Of a stretch of DNA of 64,000 nucleotides, positions 25,243-34,372 are shown piece by piece. The stretch comes from Myxosarcina sp. GI1 (GTDB lineage Bacteria; Cyanobacteriota; Cyanobacteriia; Cyanobacteriales; Xenococcaceae), in the NCBI RefSeq assembly GCF_000756305.1, contig NZ_JRFE01000024.1, forward strand, positions 293,621-357,620. The letters run 5' to 3'. The notes under the pieces are model-generated. The model searched no databases. It had not been told where the DNA came from and was given only the letters and a program-made list of their open reading frames with translations. Numbering within the stretch: position 1 is the stretch's first letter; every line of letters starts with the position of its first letter. Position numbers and translations under genes: made by a program.

Positions 25243-26265
25243 ATGCGTCATTTTTCTGGTCTGTCCAAACATATCTTATTAAATCGCAATGTTATAAGTA
25301 TTACTGTGGTTGCGTTAAGTTTTAACTTAGTTAATCTTCCTGTAACACAAGCTTTTGAGAGCAATAACAAATTTAACGCTTCTCCTCTAATAATTGCGCA
25401 GAACCAAGAAAAATTAAAAGTAGCAGTTTTAGATTTCGATTTTAGTAGCGTTAGCGATCCTGGGTTGTTATCGATTTTTTCAGGAGGATCTAAAGGAGTT
25501 AGCGATATTTTAGTTAATAAGTTAGTTTTAAATGATAACTACAAAGTCATAGAACGAAGTCAAATTGACGCTGTTTTAAGAGAGCAAAATTTAGGTGCAT
25601 CTGGCAGAGTTGATGCTAGTAGTGCTGCTAAAATCGGTCAAATTTTAGGAGTACAGGCTGTCATTATTGGTTCGGTAACGCAATTTGACCTAGAACAAAA
25701 AAATTCTGGTGTTAATGTATTCGGAATTGGTACTGGAGGTAAAAAAACTAATGCCTACGTTCGATTAAATGTTAGAGTTATCGATACTAATACAGCAGAA
25801 ATTATTATGGTAGCTGATGGTGCTGGTACGGCAAATCAATCAGACAAAAGTATTAACATTTTGGGTGTAAGCAGCAGTTCCAATACTAGTAATGAAGGTA
25901 AATTATTGACTGTTGCTACCGACCAAGCAGTAGATGAAGTCGTTAAATCATTAGATGCCAATTCAGCAAAGCTAGCTACTTCACGTACAACCAATTCTAC
26001 CGTTCCAGCTTTAGTAGCTGATATTAGCGGCAGCACAGTTGTTTTAAATAAAGGAACTGTCAATGGTTACAAACCAGGAATGAAATTAACAATCGAGCGA
26101 GTAAGTAAAGAAATTAAAGATCCCGAAACAGGAACAGTCATTCGCCGACTCACAGAAACAATAGGTACAATAGAATTATTAGAGGTAGATAATAGTTCTA
26201 GTATTGCTAAAGTTATTTCTGGTTCAGAATTTGAAATTGGCGATATAGCTAAACCAAGTAATTAG
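25243..26265 (+). CDS. CsgG/HfaB-like secreted protein
   Basis: 340-residue protein with an N-terminal signal peptide (about 1-37; hydrophobic VISITVVALSFNLVNLPVTQAF) and no lipobox cysteine. Residues about 57-205 match the CsgG/LpoB-type fold: KVAVLDFDFSSVS, SDILVNKLVLNDNYKVIERSQIDAVLREQNL, IGQILGVQAVIIGSVTQF and YVRLNVRVIDTNTAEII. The C-terminal about 80 residues (PALVADISGSTVVLNKGTVNGYKPGMKL) are a beta-rich domain often found after this module. Secretion pore or cell-wall-activator roles are known for relatives; neither is demonstrated here. No curli genes are nearby. Confidence 0.85.
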   Translation: MRHFSGLSKHILLNRNVISITVVALSFNLVNLPVTQAFESNNKFNASPLIIAQNQEKLKVAVLDFDFSSVSDPGLLSIFSGGSKGVSDILVNKLVLNDNYKVIERSQIDAVLREQNLGASGRVDASSAAKIGQILGVQAVIIGSVTQFDLEQKNSGVNVFGIGTGGKKTNAYVRLNVRVIDTNTAEIIMVADGAGTANQSDKSINILGVSSSSNTSNEGKLLTVATDQAVDEVVKSLDANSAKLATSRTTNSTVPALVADISGSTVVLNKGTVNGYKPGMKLTIERVSKEIKDPETGTVIRRLTETIGTIELLEVDNSSSIAKVISGSEFEIGDIAKPSN

Positions 26266-26336
26266 ATTAATGGAAAATTAATCAGTAGTTGTTGTAAGGA
26301 GCGATCGCAAATATGCTTTTAATTTAAGTTTGGTCT

Positions 26337-26771
26337 TTAGCAATCGCGATAAAGTAAAGGAGTTACTTTAGCAACATAATTGACAAGTAATTGTTCGGCT
26401 CGTTCGTCAAACAAACTGCCATCAACTCGATTTAAAACCATTATCGCTCCTAATAGCTTGTCTCGATCCTGAAAGGGAACCGCCAGCGCAGTCTCGATTC
26501 CCAAGCTTTTAACGTAATCTTGCCGCACGCGAGGATCGCCTGAAGTTTTAGCAACTAATACGGGACAATTACTATTCATTGCCGTACCGCATAAACCAGA
26601 AGTAGCAGTCGCGCCTCGTTTATCTTTAATCGCTGCTGCGTGTTTGCCGGCAGCAGCAGCATAGTAAAGTACCTCTCCGTTTGATTCGGCTACTGCCACA
26701 ACTGCCGTTTCAGCTTGCAGCAGTTCTAAAACTTCGCTTGCTATCTTATCTAGATCGTTTGGCTCGCTCAT
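26337..26771 (-). CDS. Single GAF-domain protein
   Basis: 144-residue protein consisting of one GAF domain. The helix LDKIASEVLELLQAETAVVAV is followed by the GLCGTAMNSNCPVLV loop, then SLGIETALAVPFQDRDKLLGAIMVLNRVDG and the closing helix. The cysteine in GLCGTA sits where some GAFs bind ligands, but a bilin-lyase pattern is not clear. There is no output domain, so it may act as a partner in a signalling complex. It is convergent with the CsgG-like gene and divergent from tmRNA. Confidence 0.85.
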   Translation of the reverse strand: MSEPNDLDKIASEVLELLQAETAVVAVAESNGEVLYYAAAAGKHAAAIKDKRGATATSGLCGTAMNSNCPVLVAKTSGDPRVRQDYVKSLGIETALAVPFQDRDKLLGAIMVLNRVDGSLFDERAEQLLVNYVAKVTPLLYRDC

Positions 26772-26838
26772 AAAGGAATTTATAACTATTCGGATATCTC
26801 TACCAAAGCTTTGAGTGGCAGGTATTGACGAAAATAAT

Positions 26839-26844
26839 TATAAT
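26839..26844 (+). promoter_or_regulatory. Likely -10 box of the tmRNA promoter
   Basis: TATAAT lies 15 nt before the mature 5' end of tmRNA. A ttgacg hexamer at 26825 is only 8 nt upstream, too close to act as its -35, so the -35 is not identified. Confidence 0.35.
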
Positions 26845-26858
26845 ATAAGTAATTACAA

Positions 26859-27238
26859 GGGGCCGTAATGGTTTCGACAGGTTAGTGAAAGCTAACCCGT
26901 GATACAGGTCGAGAGTGAGTATTCTCTCGTAAATCAAGACTCAAACTTAAATATAGATGCAAACAACATCGTAAAATTTGAGCGTCAGGCTGTAGTAGCC
27001 TAAGTCAAACTCTGACTTGCTCGTCTTTAGTTTGACTCCGTTAAGAGCTAAAGACAAAACCCCAACGGATGCTCCGATTGGTCTTCTCTGGTAGACCGAT
27101 TGGCTAAGACTTTACCAGTGCATCCCACCGTCAGGGATAAGTGACGGTTCCCGCTCCGAGGATAAGAGGAGATAAGCCTGTGAACGAGCGGATCGTCAAT
27201 AGCTAGTCTGGACAGCAGTTCGACTCTGCTCGGCTCCA
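26859..27238 (+). ncRNA. ssrA: Transfer-messenger RNA
   Basis: One-piece tmRNA of 380 nt that rescues stalled ribosomes. The 5' end ggggccg pairs with the 3' end cggctcc (27231-27237), with discriminator A at 27238 and the usual TTCGACTC T-loop. The 5' side contains the GTAATGGTTTCGACAGG core. The tag reading frame starts at gca (26959) and encodes ANNIVKFERQAVVA, ending at taa 27001-27003. This is a typical cyanobacterial tag. CCA is not encoded. Confidence 0.97.
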
Positions 27239-27244
27239 TTTTTT

Positions 27245-27353
27245 TAAGTAGCGAGTAAAAAGTAAAAAGTTTTACATAAGCTTTTATTTTTAAGCAATCA
27301 GATTTTTTGTTTTCACTGTTCAATCGAGTTAAACTTGCTACTCGCTACTTTCT
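27245..27353. repeat. Inverted repeat flanking the tmRNA downstream gap
   Basis: aagtagcgag (27246-27255) and ctcgctactt (27341-27350) are a perfect 10-bp inverted repeat about 85 bp apart. Similarity continues inward (gtaaaaagttt against its complement aaacttgctac). The repeat fills most of the gap between tmRNA and the next, convergent gene, and may be a decayed small element or a bidirectional terminator. Confidence 0.35.
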
Positions 27354-27357
27354 ACTT

Positions 27358-28767
27358 TCAAGTAACATCGCTGCTTTCCAACTCCTCGGCTTCGGCTAGA
27401 GTAGCTTCGGCATTACTATTACTCGTACCGCGAACGTATCTAGATTTGAGCTTTTCTAGTAGTTGTGATAATAATAACTGCATTTCGCTTTGAGTGGCGC
27501 GATCGCGCAATTCTTGACGTAAAGTTTGGGTAAAATTCTGACTGAGACTATCAAACAAAGCTCTACCTTGGGCATCTCCGTAAGAATTTGCCAAAACATC
27601 ATAAGTAGCTTTTGCTAAATAGTCTCCTAAATTTTGAGTCATTTCATCGGGAAGATTGGCAATACCTGGAACTTGCTGTAATGTCCGATAAAAATCTGAT
27701 TCTTGTATGGCTTCTCTCAGGCTATGTTGCAGTAAAGCTTCGACATCTGGCTGTACTTGAGGTAAAACCTTGTAGATTGTCAAACCAATAAGCCGATCCA
27801 AGATCCGATCTATTTCACTATCGTCTTTAGTATTGGGCTTTGATTCTAATAATTCTGCCACTAGTTCACCGCCAGTTATAGCCTCCTGACTTTGATTGAG
27901 TAACTGTACTACGGCAAACATCGAAGCTTTATTAGATAGATAAGCTACGGGTTCGTGAGTAATCTGAGCTAAAATACCGCCCAAATTTATTAATTTAGAT
28001 TTGTGTAAGCGTATTCCTACAGGAATTACTCGCAGCCAACGCCAGAAAGGAAGTAAAAAAATCGCATCATACCAGTGACGTAGTAACATATTGCCCCAAC
28101 CAATATTTTCGCGCTGCCGCGCTAGCCACCAAGTTCCACTGAGATAATCGATCGCCAGACAAATTACGAAAAATAGATCGATGTGCCAGAAATTATCTAT
28201 ATAAGTCCCGTTTGCGTCGATATGACGATAGAAATTGCTTTTTAGTAAAGGTTCGATCTTATGTTCCCAGAAGCTTATAGCAGGTTCAAAACCAAAGTCA
28301 GCTAAATATTCTTTGCTCCAAAACTCCGTAAAAGCATCTATAGACGAACGAGTATTCATCTGATATTCCATACGTCGCTTCAGTTTGGCAAAAGTAGCGG
28401 GTTTGTCTGCATCTAAAAAGGGATTTTCGGCAATGAGAGTCAGGCTTTGTTCTTGTAAGGAATTTAACAGTTTGGCGGTAGAATCTGACTTTAAGCCAGC
28501 TTGCGGTAATGCTGTTTTTAGCTGTTCTACTGTAGCTAGATAAGTTTCGGTATCGGGATGAGGCTCGATCGCCTTTACTGGATCGTATAGCTTTACTAAA
28601 GTGGGAGTATATTGCAAATAAGTATCTCTTAGAGGTAAGTAGCTGAGATTGAATAATACTAATATTAGATTTAGTAATGCGATCGCTGCTGGTAACTTAC
28701 GCCACCAACTCTGACGATAGTTTTCGATTATTTCTTGTTTGCTATGTTGATGTTTTTTGATATTCAC
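27358..28767 (-). CDS. Conserved membrane protein with channel-like segment, unknown function
   Basis: 469-residue protein. It has one helix at about 27-46 (LPAAIALLNLILVLFNLSYLPL), a soluble helical region to about 190, then FWHIDLFFVICLAIDYLSGTWWL (about 193-215). An arginine-spaced segment follows, DAIFLLPFWRWLRVIPVGIRLHKSKL, resembling the S3-S4 part of voltage-gated channels. No selectivity filter is seen. The C-terminal about 200 residues are soluble and helical with an acidic tail (AEATLAEAEELESSDVT). I do not recognise a named family. The gene lies 15 bp downstream of a symporter gene on the same strand, so the two probably share a transcript. Confidence 0.72.
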   Translation of the reverse strand: MNIKKHQHSKQEIIENYRQSWWRKLPAAIALLNLILVLFNLSYLPLRDTYLQYTPTLVKLYDPVKAIEPHPDTETYLATVEQLKTALPQAGLKSDSTAKLLNSLQEQSLTLIAENPFLDADKPATFAKLKRRMEYQMNTRSSIDAFTEFWSKEYLADFGFEPAISFWEHKIEPLLKSNFYRHIDANGTYIDNFWHIDLFFVICLAIDYLSGTWWLARQRENIGWGNMLLRHWYDAIFLLPFWRWLRVIPVGIRLHKSKLINLGGILAQITHEPVAYLSNKASMFAVVQLLNQSQEAITGGELVAELLESKPNTKDDSEIDRILDRLIGLTIYKVLPQVQPDVEALLQHSLREAIQESDFYRTLQQVPGIANLPDEMTQNLGDYLAKATYDVLANSYGDAQGRALFDSLSQNFTQTLRQELRDRATQSEMQLLLSQLLEKLKSRYVRGTSNSNAEATLAEAEELESSDVT

Positions 28768-28782
28768 AACTGAAGCTGAAAT

Positions 28783-30198
28783 TTAATTAAACTTTTTTTG
28801 GAAAGTAAATAGTCGGGCAATGCCATAAACGGCAAAGCTGGCGATCGCTCCAGGCAGCACTTCATAAATAGAACCCGATAGTCCGAGAACGCCATTCCAA
28901 ATAGCAGCAGTAGCAATACCGACTACCATCATAGTTACGCCTACTACAGAATTAACGGAAAATTGCCAGACTCTGAGCATCAATAAGGGAGCCAATCCAC
29001 AGGCTAATGCCGACCAGGCAAATACACCCAAAGCGAACATATTTTTATTACTAGTTAGAGCGATCGCCACAATAATTGCCGTCACGATTAGCGTTCCCAC
29101 TTTAACCAATTTATATGACCCTGACATTTTGGGAAACAAATCTTGAGTTAGAGCGGCAGAACAAGAGAGTATTTGCGAGTCAGCAGTAGAAATTACGGCA
29201 GAAAATATTCCCGCTAAAATTACGCCTACTAACAAGGCTGGTAATAATTCTGTTGCCATTTGCGGTAGTGCCAGTTCGGGATCGCCACCATCAATTAACC
29301 CAGGAAGTAATACTCTGGCACTCAAACCAACCAAAACCGCAGCCGTAGAAAAAACTACATAGGAAACAGCATAGATATTGCGAGTAATGCCAATGTTTTC
29401 TGCATTATCTAAAACCATCGCTCGCACCATAATATGAGGTTGACCTACTACACCTACACCAGCAGCCAACCAACTGAGCATAAATAAGGCAAAACCAAAC
29501 TTTAGATTGGGTGGAATGGGATTAACTAAAGTAGGATCGATCGCTGCTAACTGTTGCCACATTCCTGTTATTCCGCCACAAGCACTTATTGCCACAAATA
29601 GTAGCATCATCATGGCAAACACCATCAGCACTGACTGCACCGCATCCGTCCAGATAGAGGCGCGAATACCACCAGAAAAGCAATAACTGACGACAATAAC
29701 CGCACCAAGAAAAATCCCCCAACTGTAGTTCCAGCCAAAAACTGCATAGAGTGCTTTGCTGCCTGCCAACAGTTGCGCCGCAGCATAAGCTCCTAAAAAG
29801 GCAATAGTTACTAGTGCTGAAATAATGGGTATAGAGCGATCTTGATTATTTTGCCCCAGAAATGCTCCAATTGTCTCCGAACCAGTTGCTTCAGAGGATA
29901 TTCTTAAAGGTTTGTGAACAAAAAACCAAGCCAGATAATCGCCTAAAAACCAACCGACAAGCAACCATACCGAAGAAATTCCTACCTGATAAGTCCAGCC
30001 AATAGTGCTGATAAACATCCCACCGCTGTGAGCCGTAGCAAAAGCCGATAGACCAGTAAGCCAGGGGTTGACGCTACGACTGGCTAGTAAATAATCGGTT
30101 GTATTGTTTTGTTTTTGCGATGCAGAATAAATTCCTACCCCGACAAATAAGAGTAAAAACAGAATAAAGCTGAGAGCAATTACAACTTGACTCGACAT
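28783..30198 (-). CDS. Sodium:solute symporter (SSS family, PutP-like)
   Basis: Na+-coupled transporter of 471 residues with about 12-13 transmembrane helices. It opens IALSFILFLLLFVGVGIYSASQK and carries the family motif TTDYLLASRSVNPWLTGLSAFATAHSGGMFISTIG, which contributes to Na+ and substrate sites. The strongest resemblance is to sodium/proline symporters (QLLAGSKALYAVFGWNYSWGI, FSGGIRASIWTDAVQ, AGIFSAVISTADSQILSCSAALTQDL). Proline as substrate is inference. It is followed after 15 bp by a membrane protein of unknown function. Confidence 0.9.
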   Translation of the reverse strand: MSSQVVIALSFILFLLLFVGVGIYSASQKQNNTTDYLLASRSVNPWLTGLSAFATAHSGGMFISTIGWTYQVGISSVWLLVGWFLGDYLAWFFVHKPLRISSEATGSETIGAFLGQNNQDRSIPIISALVTIAFLGAYAAAQLLAGSKALYAVFGWNYSWGIFLGAVIVVSYCFSGGIRASIWTDAVQSVLMVFAMMMLLFVAISACGGITGMWQQLAAIDPTLVNPIPPNLKFGFALFMLSWLAAGVGVVGQPHIMVRAMVLDNAENIGITRNIYAVSYVVFSTAAVLVGLSARVLLPGLIDGGDPELALPQMATELLPALLVGVILAGIFSAVISTADSQILSCSAALTQDLFPKMSGSYKLVKVGTLIVTAIIVAIALTSNKNMFALGVFAWSALACGLAPLLMLRVWQFSVNSVVGVTMMVVGIATAAIWNGVLGLSGSIYEVLPGAIASFAVYGIARLFTFQKKFN

Positions 30199-30390
30199 TA
30201 TCGGTAATTTCTATGCTTATAGAGTTCAACGGATTTTAACTTATCTTAATTGCGTTTGATCTTTTAAGACATAGTTGATTTTTATCCCTACTTATTCCCG
30301 ATTTTTCTTTTTAATGTAGATAACTCAGAAAACTGCATAAGTTTTAACCCTCACATCTATTAATTATTAACAACAAAAGGAGATCGAATT

Positions 30391-30570
30391 ATGAAATTAC
30401 GTTTTTTAGGACAAGCTTATTCTGCTACTCACAATTGTATTGAAACAACTCCCGCTCAATACACCGCTCATTTCTTAGGACGTAGCTATACCCCCTCTCT
30501 TCCTCAAATCAAGAGCGATCCTCAACTGGGTCTAATCAAGAAATATCGTGGTGTTGCTTACAATGCCTAA
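30391..30570 (+). CDS. DUF4278 small protein, 59 aa
   Basis: Small protein MKLRFLGQAYSATHNCIETT... ending KKYRGVAYNA. The MKLxFLGxxY opening and the repeat of the F-L-G-R-S-Y / K-Y-R-G-V-A-Y pattern (three short strand motifs) match the cyanobacterial DUF4278 family. A strong ribosome site (aaaaggagat) lies 7-16 nt upstream of the ATG. Function is unknown; members are often stress-regulated. A bidirectional terminator-like hairpin follows at 30676. Confidence 0.8.
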   Translation: MKLRFLGQAYSATHNCIETTPAQYTAHFLGRSYTPSLPQIKSDPQLGLIKKYRGVAYNA

Positions 30571-30675
30571 CTGCATAACTTTCTTTATTCAGTTGTATAA
30601 ATAACCAAACAAAAACAATGATTAGTGCAAATAGAGTTGCTACTAAATGTGAGTTCGACAGGGTCAAAAAACAGT

Positions 30676-30729
30676 AATTAGTCTAGTTTTGGACGTTTCT
30701 TATTATTAGAGACCAAAACTAGACTAATT
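30676..30729. terminator. Bidirectional terminator-like hairpin
   Basis: A perfect 17-bp stem, aattagtctagttttgg (30676-30692) with ccaaaactagactaatt (30713-30729), around a 20-nt loop. It lies between the DUF4278 gene (+) and tRNA-Leu (-), with short T runs on both sides, so it can end both transcripts. Confidence 0.6.
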
Positions 30730-30765
30730 GCTTAAATTTCTAAAATCAATACTGGAAGAAGATTA

Positions 30766-30847
30766 TGGGCAAAGTCGGACTCGAACCGACACGTATTGCT
30801 ACGGCACATTTTGAGTGTGGTGCGTTTACCAATTTCGCCATTCGCGA
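30766..30847 (-). tRNA. tRNA-Leu (CAA), possibly degenerate
   Basis: 82-nt class II tRNA fold with anticodon CAA (loop ctcaaaa), an intact D stem gcg/cgc, a long variable arm (cgta-gcaa-tacg) and perfect T arm gtcgg-ttcgagt-ccgac, discriminator A at 30766. However, the acceptor stem tcgcgaa/tttgccc has mismatches at pairs 1:72 and 2:71 plus a G-T at 5:68, and the anticodon stem ccaca/tgtgc has a C-C mismatch at 27:43. The expected 5' half would be gggcaaa. It may be a pseudo-tRNA, or a divergent copy with a UUG-reading role. Confidence 0.75.
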
Positions 30848-31034
30848 GAAAGTTGCAACCTAAAAATTGACAGTACTCAAACCATTACGGTGTAAAGGGT
30901 GTAGATAAAGAACAGTAGCCAGATATGCTCTCTTGATATTGAGATGATTTAGGATTTTCCATCAATAAAATCGAAAAAATTGGGTAAAACTTGGGTAATC
31001 GATAATTACCCGAATGTACGTATACGATAAAAAG

Positions 31035-31287
31035 TCAAAAATAGGTAAAGTATCTATCGAGCAGCATTATAGTAGGATGAGTAATTTTGGTCACTCTCAA
31101 AATTCCTCTGATACTCATGCCATTGAGATATATTTCAATGCACGTTTGTTTGATTTGTGAAGAGTATGTTTTGAAACAAGGATAAGCTACATATTGAGTA
31201 CCACAATTTTTTACACCTATATGACTGTTTCCCTCACCAAAAACCATTTTTCTTGCTTTGAAACGACTTACATTTTGGACATTCCAT
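31035..31287 (-). pseudogene. IS1-family transposase (InsA part), frameshifted remnant
   Basis: The frame begins at an ATG at 31285-31287 with the zinc-finger start MECPKCKSFQSKKNGFW and hits a stop. After a one-base shift it continues as KNCGTQYVAYPCFKTYSSQI and then KQTCIEIYLNGMSIRGILRV, ending at a stop at 31035. The paired cysteines followed by xxYLNGMSxRGIxRVTxI are typical of the InsA helix-turn-helix half of IS1-family transposases. The InsB catalytic half is missing and no terminal repeats were found, so the element is dead. Confidence 0.72.
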
Positions 31288-31423
31288 TAGCCAAAAACTA
31301 ATAATCTTAACTACTCGATTTTAAATCCAATAGCATTACACATCTACCAACGCCTCTAATATATAACGTTCTCAGCTATTTTCTGCTTCTAGTTTTTCCC
31401 GATCAAAGTTTCAAAAACCGACT

Positions 31424-34372
31424 TTATTTAGCTTCCATCCAGTTTTTACCTGCATGAACTTCCACGAGTAAAGGAATACTTAAGCTAACAGCATCTTCCA
31501 TCGCCGAAATAATTAGTGGCTGCAATTCCAACCATTCGTCAGGTGGAACTTCTAACACTAGTTCGTCGTGAACCTGTAATAGCAAACGCGCCTTATACTT
31601 GGCTAAAGTGTCGTGCAGTTTTATCATCGCAATTTTGATAATATCAGCACTAGAACCTTGAATGGGTGCGTTGGCTGCAGCTCTTAGTATTTGCATATCG
31701 GAGTAGCCATAGTTAAGATTAACTAAATCGATCGCTTGCGGATCGCTACCTTTAAGTTTTCTCAAACTATCGCTAGTTAGATTGACATATCGCCTTCTAC
31801 CCAGAATAGTCGTAACATATCCTAATGCGATCGCCTGTTTTTTCACTCCTTCTAGATAAGCAAAAACTTTGCCGTATTTCTGGCGATATTTTTCAATAAA
31901 CTGTTTGCCGACTTCGGCTTTAAAACCAGACTCTCTAGCAAATCTTTGCGCTCCCATGCCGTAGATTACGCCAAAGTTTATTATTTTACCCAAGCGTCTT
32001 TCTTCGGCAGTTATTTTTTCTTTTTCAAATAACAGTTGAGCGGTGACGCTGTGAACGTCGCGACTGTTGCGATAAGCTTCTACTAATACGGGTTCTTGAC
32101 TTAAATGAGCCAAAATTCTTAACTCTATTTGCGAGTAGTCTGCGGCAACTAATAGCCAGTCATCTTGTGGAATAAAAGCCTTGCGAATCTGGCGAGAAAA
32201 CTCAGTACGAATGGGAATATTTTGTAGGTTGGGATTAGAAGAAGAAAGCCTTCCCGTAGCAGTAACCGCCTGATTAAAATCTGTATGCACGCGGTTGGTA
32301 TCTTGGCGTACTAAAGCAGGCAAGGCATCGACATAGGTAGATTTAAGCTTAGCTAAAGTCCGATACTCTAACATAGTATCGATAATTGGATGATCGCCTT
32401 TAAGCTTTTCTAATACTGCCTGGTTAGTAGAATAACCCGTCTTAGTTTTACGGGATTTTTTACGATCTAAATTGAGGCGATCGAACAGAATTTCGCTTAG
32501 TTGTTTGGGAGAACCTAAATTAAATTCTTCCCCCGCATAGTCATAGGTTTTAGCTTCGATTTCCTGTAAATCTTTATCTAGCTTTTGAGAAAATTCTTTT
32601 AAATATTCAATATCCAAGCGAACGCCAGTAGTTTCCATTTTTGCCAATACTGGTTCTAAAGGCTGTTCGATATCTAATAGTAGTTTTTCTAAATCGGGAT
32701 ACTGTTTTAGTTCGGCTTTTAATTTCCCGACTAAATAATAAGTGGCATAAGTATCCAATCCACAGTAATCTGCTACTTTGGCTATATCTAAATTAGCAAT
32801 AGTTTGTCCTTTGCCAATGCCTAAATCTTTATAGCTAGTTGCAGCAATTTCCAAACCATAACGTTCTGATAGATCTCCCAAATTATGAGTAGTTTCGGGA
32901 TTTAGTACATAGCTAGCCAGCATGGTATCAAAAACTACCCCCGCTAGTTCGATTCCCTGATGGTGTAATACTAAGCGATCGAATTTAGCATTTTGTAAGG
33001 CTTTGGGATAGTCGGTACTTTCTAATATGGGTTTTAAAGCCGATAATACTTGCTGTTTGTCTAACTGCTTGCCTTCTGTATGGTTGAGGGGAATATATGC
33101 CACTTGCGAATCAGTTTCTCCCCAGCAACAGCCAATACCGACTAATTCTGCATCGCGGGTATCTAAAGCAGTGGTTTCGGTATCCCAAGCCACAGGGTGT
33201 TCGATATCTGTATACTTTTCTAAAGTGGCAATTAGCTCTTGCAGTTTGGTTTCAGTGTCGATAACTTGAGTATTTAACTTGGGTTTAAAAACTTCTGGCT
33301 TAACTGGTTCTGTTTCTGCTACTGTATCTTCATCACCAAATAAAGATAGCTGACCGTTACTATTACCACTAGGCTGACAAGTAATAATTACTTTCTGGCG
33401 ATCGCTCGAAGCCTCTCCCCCCAATCTGGTTTGCAAACGGTCTATACTGGCGATCGCTTTATTTAACTCTAATTCTTTTAGCAGGGGAATCACTAAATCG
33501 GCATCGAACCCCTTTAATTTACATTCTTCTAAGGTAATATTTACAGGAGTGTCTAAATGAATTTGGGCTAAATATTGCGAATGTAGCGCATCGTCTTTGC
33601 CAGTCTCTAGCTTCTTTTTTACCGCGCCTTTAATTTTATCGATGTTTTGATAGATAGCTTCTAAACTGCCGTATTCATTTAATAATTTGACCGCCGTTTT
33701 ATCCCCAATTCCCTTAACTCCAGGAATACAGTCTGAAGGATCGCCGCACAAAGCTTTATAGTCTACTATTTGTTCTGGGGTAATGTTCATCTTGGCTACT
33801 ACCGCAGCGCGATCGAACTCTAAATAGTTTTTAGAACTGCTTTTTAAGGCTTTGTTATCTAAATAGAGTACGCCGATATTTTTATTATCGTCTACTAACT
33901 GAAATAAATCGCGATCGCCACTGACAATTTTAACCCTGTACCCTGCTTCGCTAGCCTGTCTGGCTAACGTCCCTAAAATATCGTCGGCTTCGTATTCGGC
34001 TTTAGTGGCTATAGTTAAATTCAATGCCGTCAATAGCTGCTGCAAATTTAGAATGTCGGGAATAAAATCTTCTGGCGTTTCGGTACGATTGCTTTTATAG
34101 TTAGGATCTGCCTGATGGCGAAAAGTTGGTTCGCTGCGATCGAAAGCTACCGCCATTAACTGCGGTTGTTCGGCATCTAACACCTGTAATAAGGAATTGA
34201 GAAACCCAAAACAAATACTGGTGGGAACTCCTGCCGAAGTAATCAAAGGTCCACTGCGAGAATTGCTAAAAGCATAATAAGCGCGAAAAGCTAACGAGTG
34301 ACCGTCAAGCAAAATAAATAGTGGTGCTTCTCGATCTGAAATGCTTAAATTGTTGGAAGTGGCTTGAGACAT
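31424..34372 (-). CDS. polA: DNA polymerase I
   Basis: 982-residue replication and repair polymerase. The 5'-3' exonuclease domain (about 1-300) begins LFILLDGHSLAFRAYYAFSN and includes YEADDILGTLA, SGDRDLFQLV and GVKGIGDKTA (helix-hairpin-helix). The 3'-5' proofreading domain (about 375-560) keeps Asp-x-Glu in VAWDTETTALD, and also KALQNAKFDRLVL and DYCGLDTYATY, so proofreading looks intact. The polymerase domain has DYSQIELRILAHLS, RRLGKIINFGVIYGMG and LLQVHDELVLEV. The length is slightly above that of E. coli because of a linker at about 330-370. No operon partner is present. Confidence 0.98.
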   Translation of the reverse strand: MSQATSNNLSISDREAPLFILLDGHSLAFRAYYAFSNSRSGPLITSAGVPTSICFGFLNSLLQVLDAEQPQLMAVAFDRSEPTFRHQADPNYKSNRTETPEDFIPDILNLQQLLTALNLTIATKAEYEADDILGTLARQASEAGYRVKIVSGDRDLFQLVDDNKNIGVLYLDNKALKSSSKNYLEFDRAAVVAKMNITPEQIVDYKALCGDPSDCIPGVKGIGDKTAVKLLNEYGSLEAIYQNIDKIKGAVKKKLETGKDDALHSQYLAQIHLDTPVNITLEECKLKGFDADLVIPLLKELELNKAIASIDRLQTRLGGEASSDRQKVIITCQPSGNSNGQLSLFGDEDTVAETEPVKPEVFKPKLNTQVIDTETKLQELIATLEKYTDIEHPVAWDTETTALDTRDAELVGIGCCWGETDSQVAYIPLNHTEGKQLDKQQVLSALKPILESTDYPKALQNAKFDRLVLHHQGIELAGVVFDTMLASYVLNPETTHNLGDLSERYGLEIAATSYKDLGIGKGQTIANLDIAKVADYCGLDTYATYYLVGKLKAELKQYPDLEKLLLDIEQPLEPVLAKMETTGVRLDIEYLKEFSQKLDKDLQEIEAKTYDYAGEEFNLGSPKQLSEILFDRLNLDRKKSRKTKTGYSTNQAVLEKLKGDHPIIDTMLEYRTLAKLKSTYVDALPALVRQDTNRVHTDFNQAVTATGRLSSSNPNLQNIPIRTEFSRQIRKAFIPQDDWLLVAADYSQIELRILAHLSQEPVLVEAYRNSRDVHSVTAQLLFEKEKITAEERRLGKIINFGVIYGMGAQRFARESGFKAEVGKQFIEKYRQKYGKVFAYLEGVKKQAIALGYVTTILGRRRYVNLTSDSLRKLKGSDPQAIDLVNLNYGYSDMQILRAAANAPIQGSSADIIKIAMIKLHDTLAKYKARLLLQVHDELVLEVPPDEWLELQPLIISAMEDAVSLSIPLLVEVHAGKNWMEAK

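Noticed and set aside
26825-26830. ttgacg as a -35 box for tmRNA
   Set aside because: It is only 8 nt from the TATAAT box, too close for a normal promoter.
27048-27323. 91-aa open frame opposite tmRNA
   Set aside because: It is antisense to the structured tmRNA, which explains the sequence fully.
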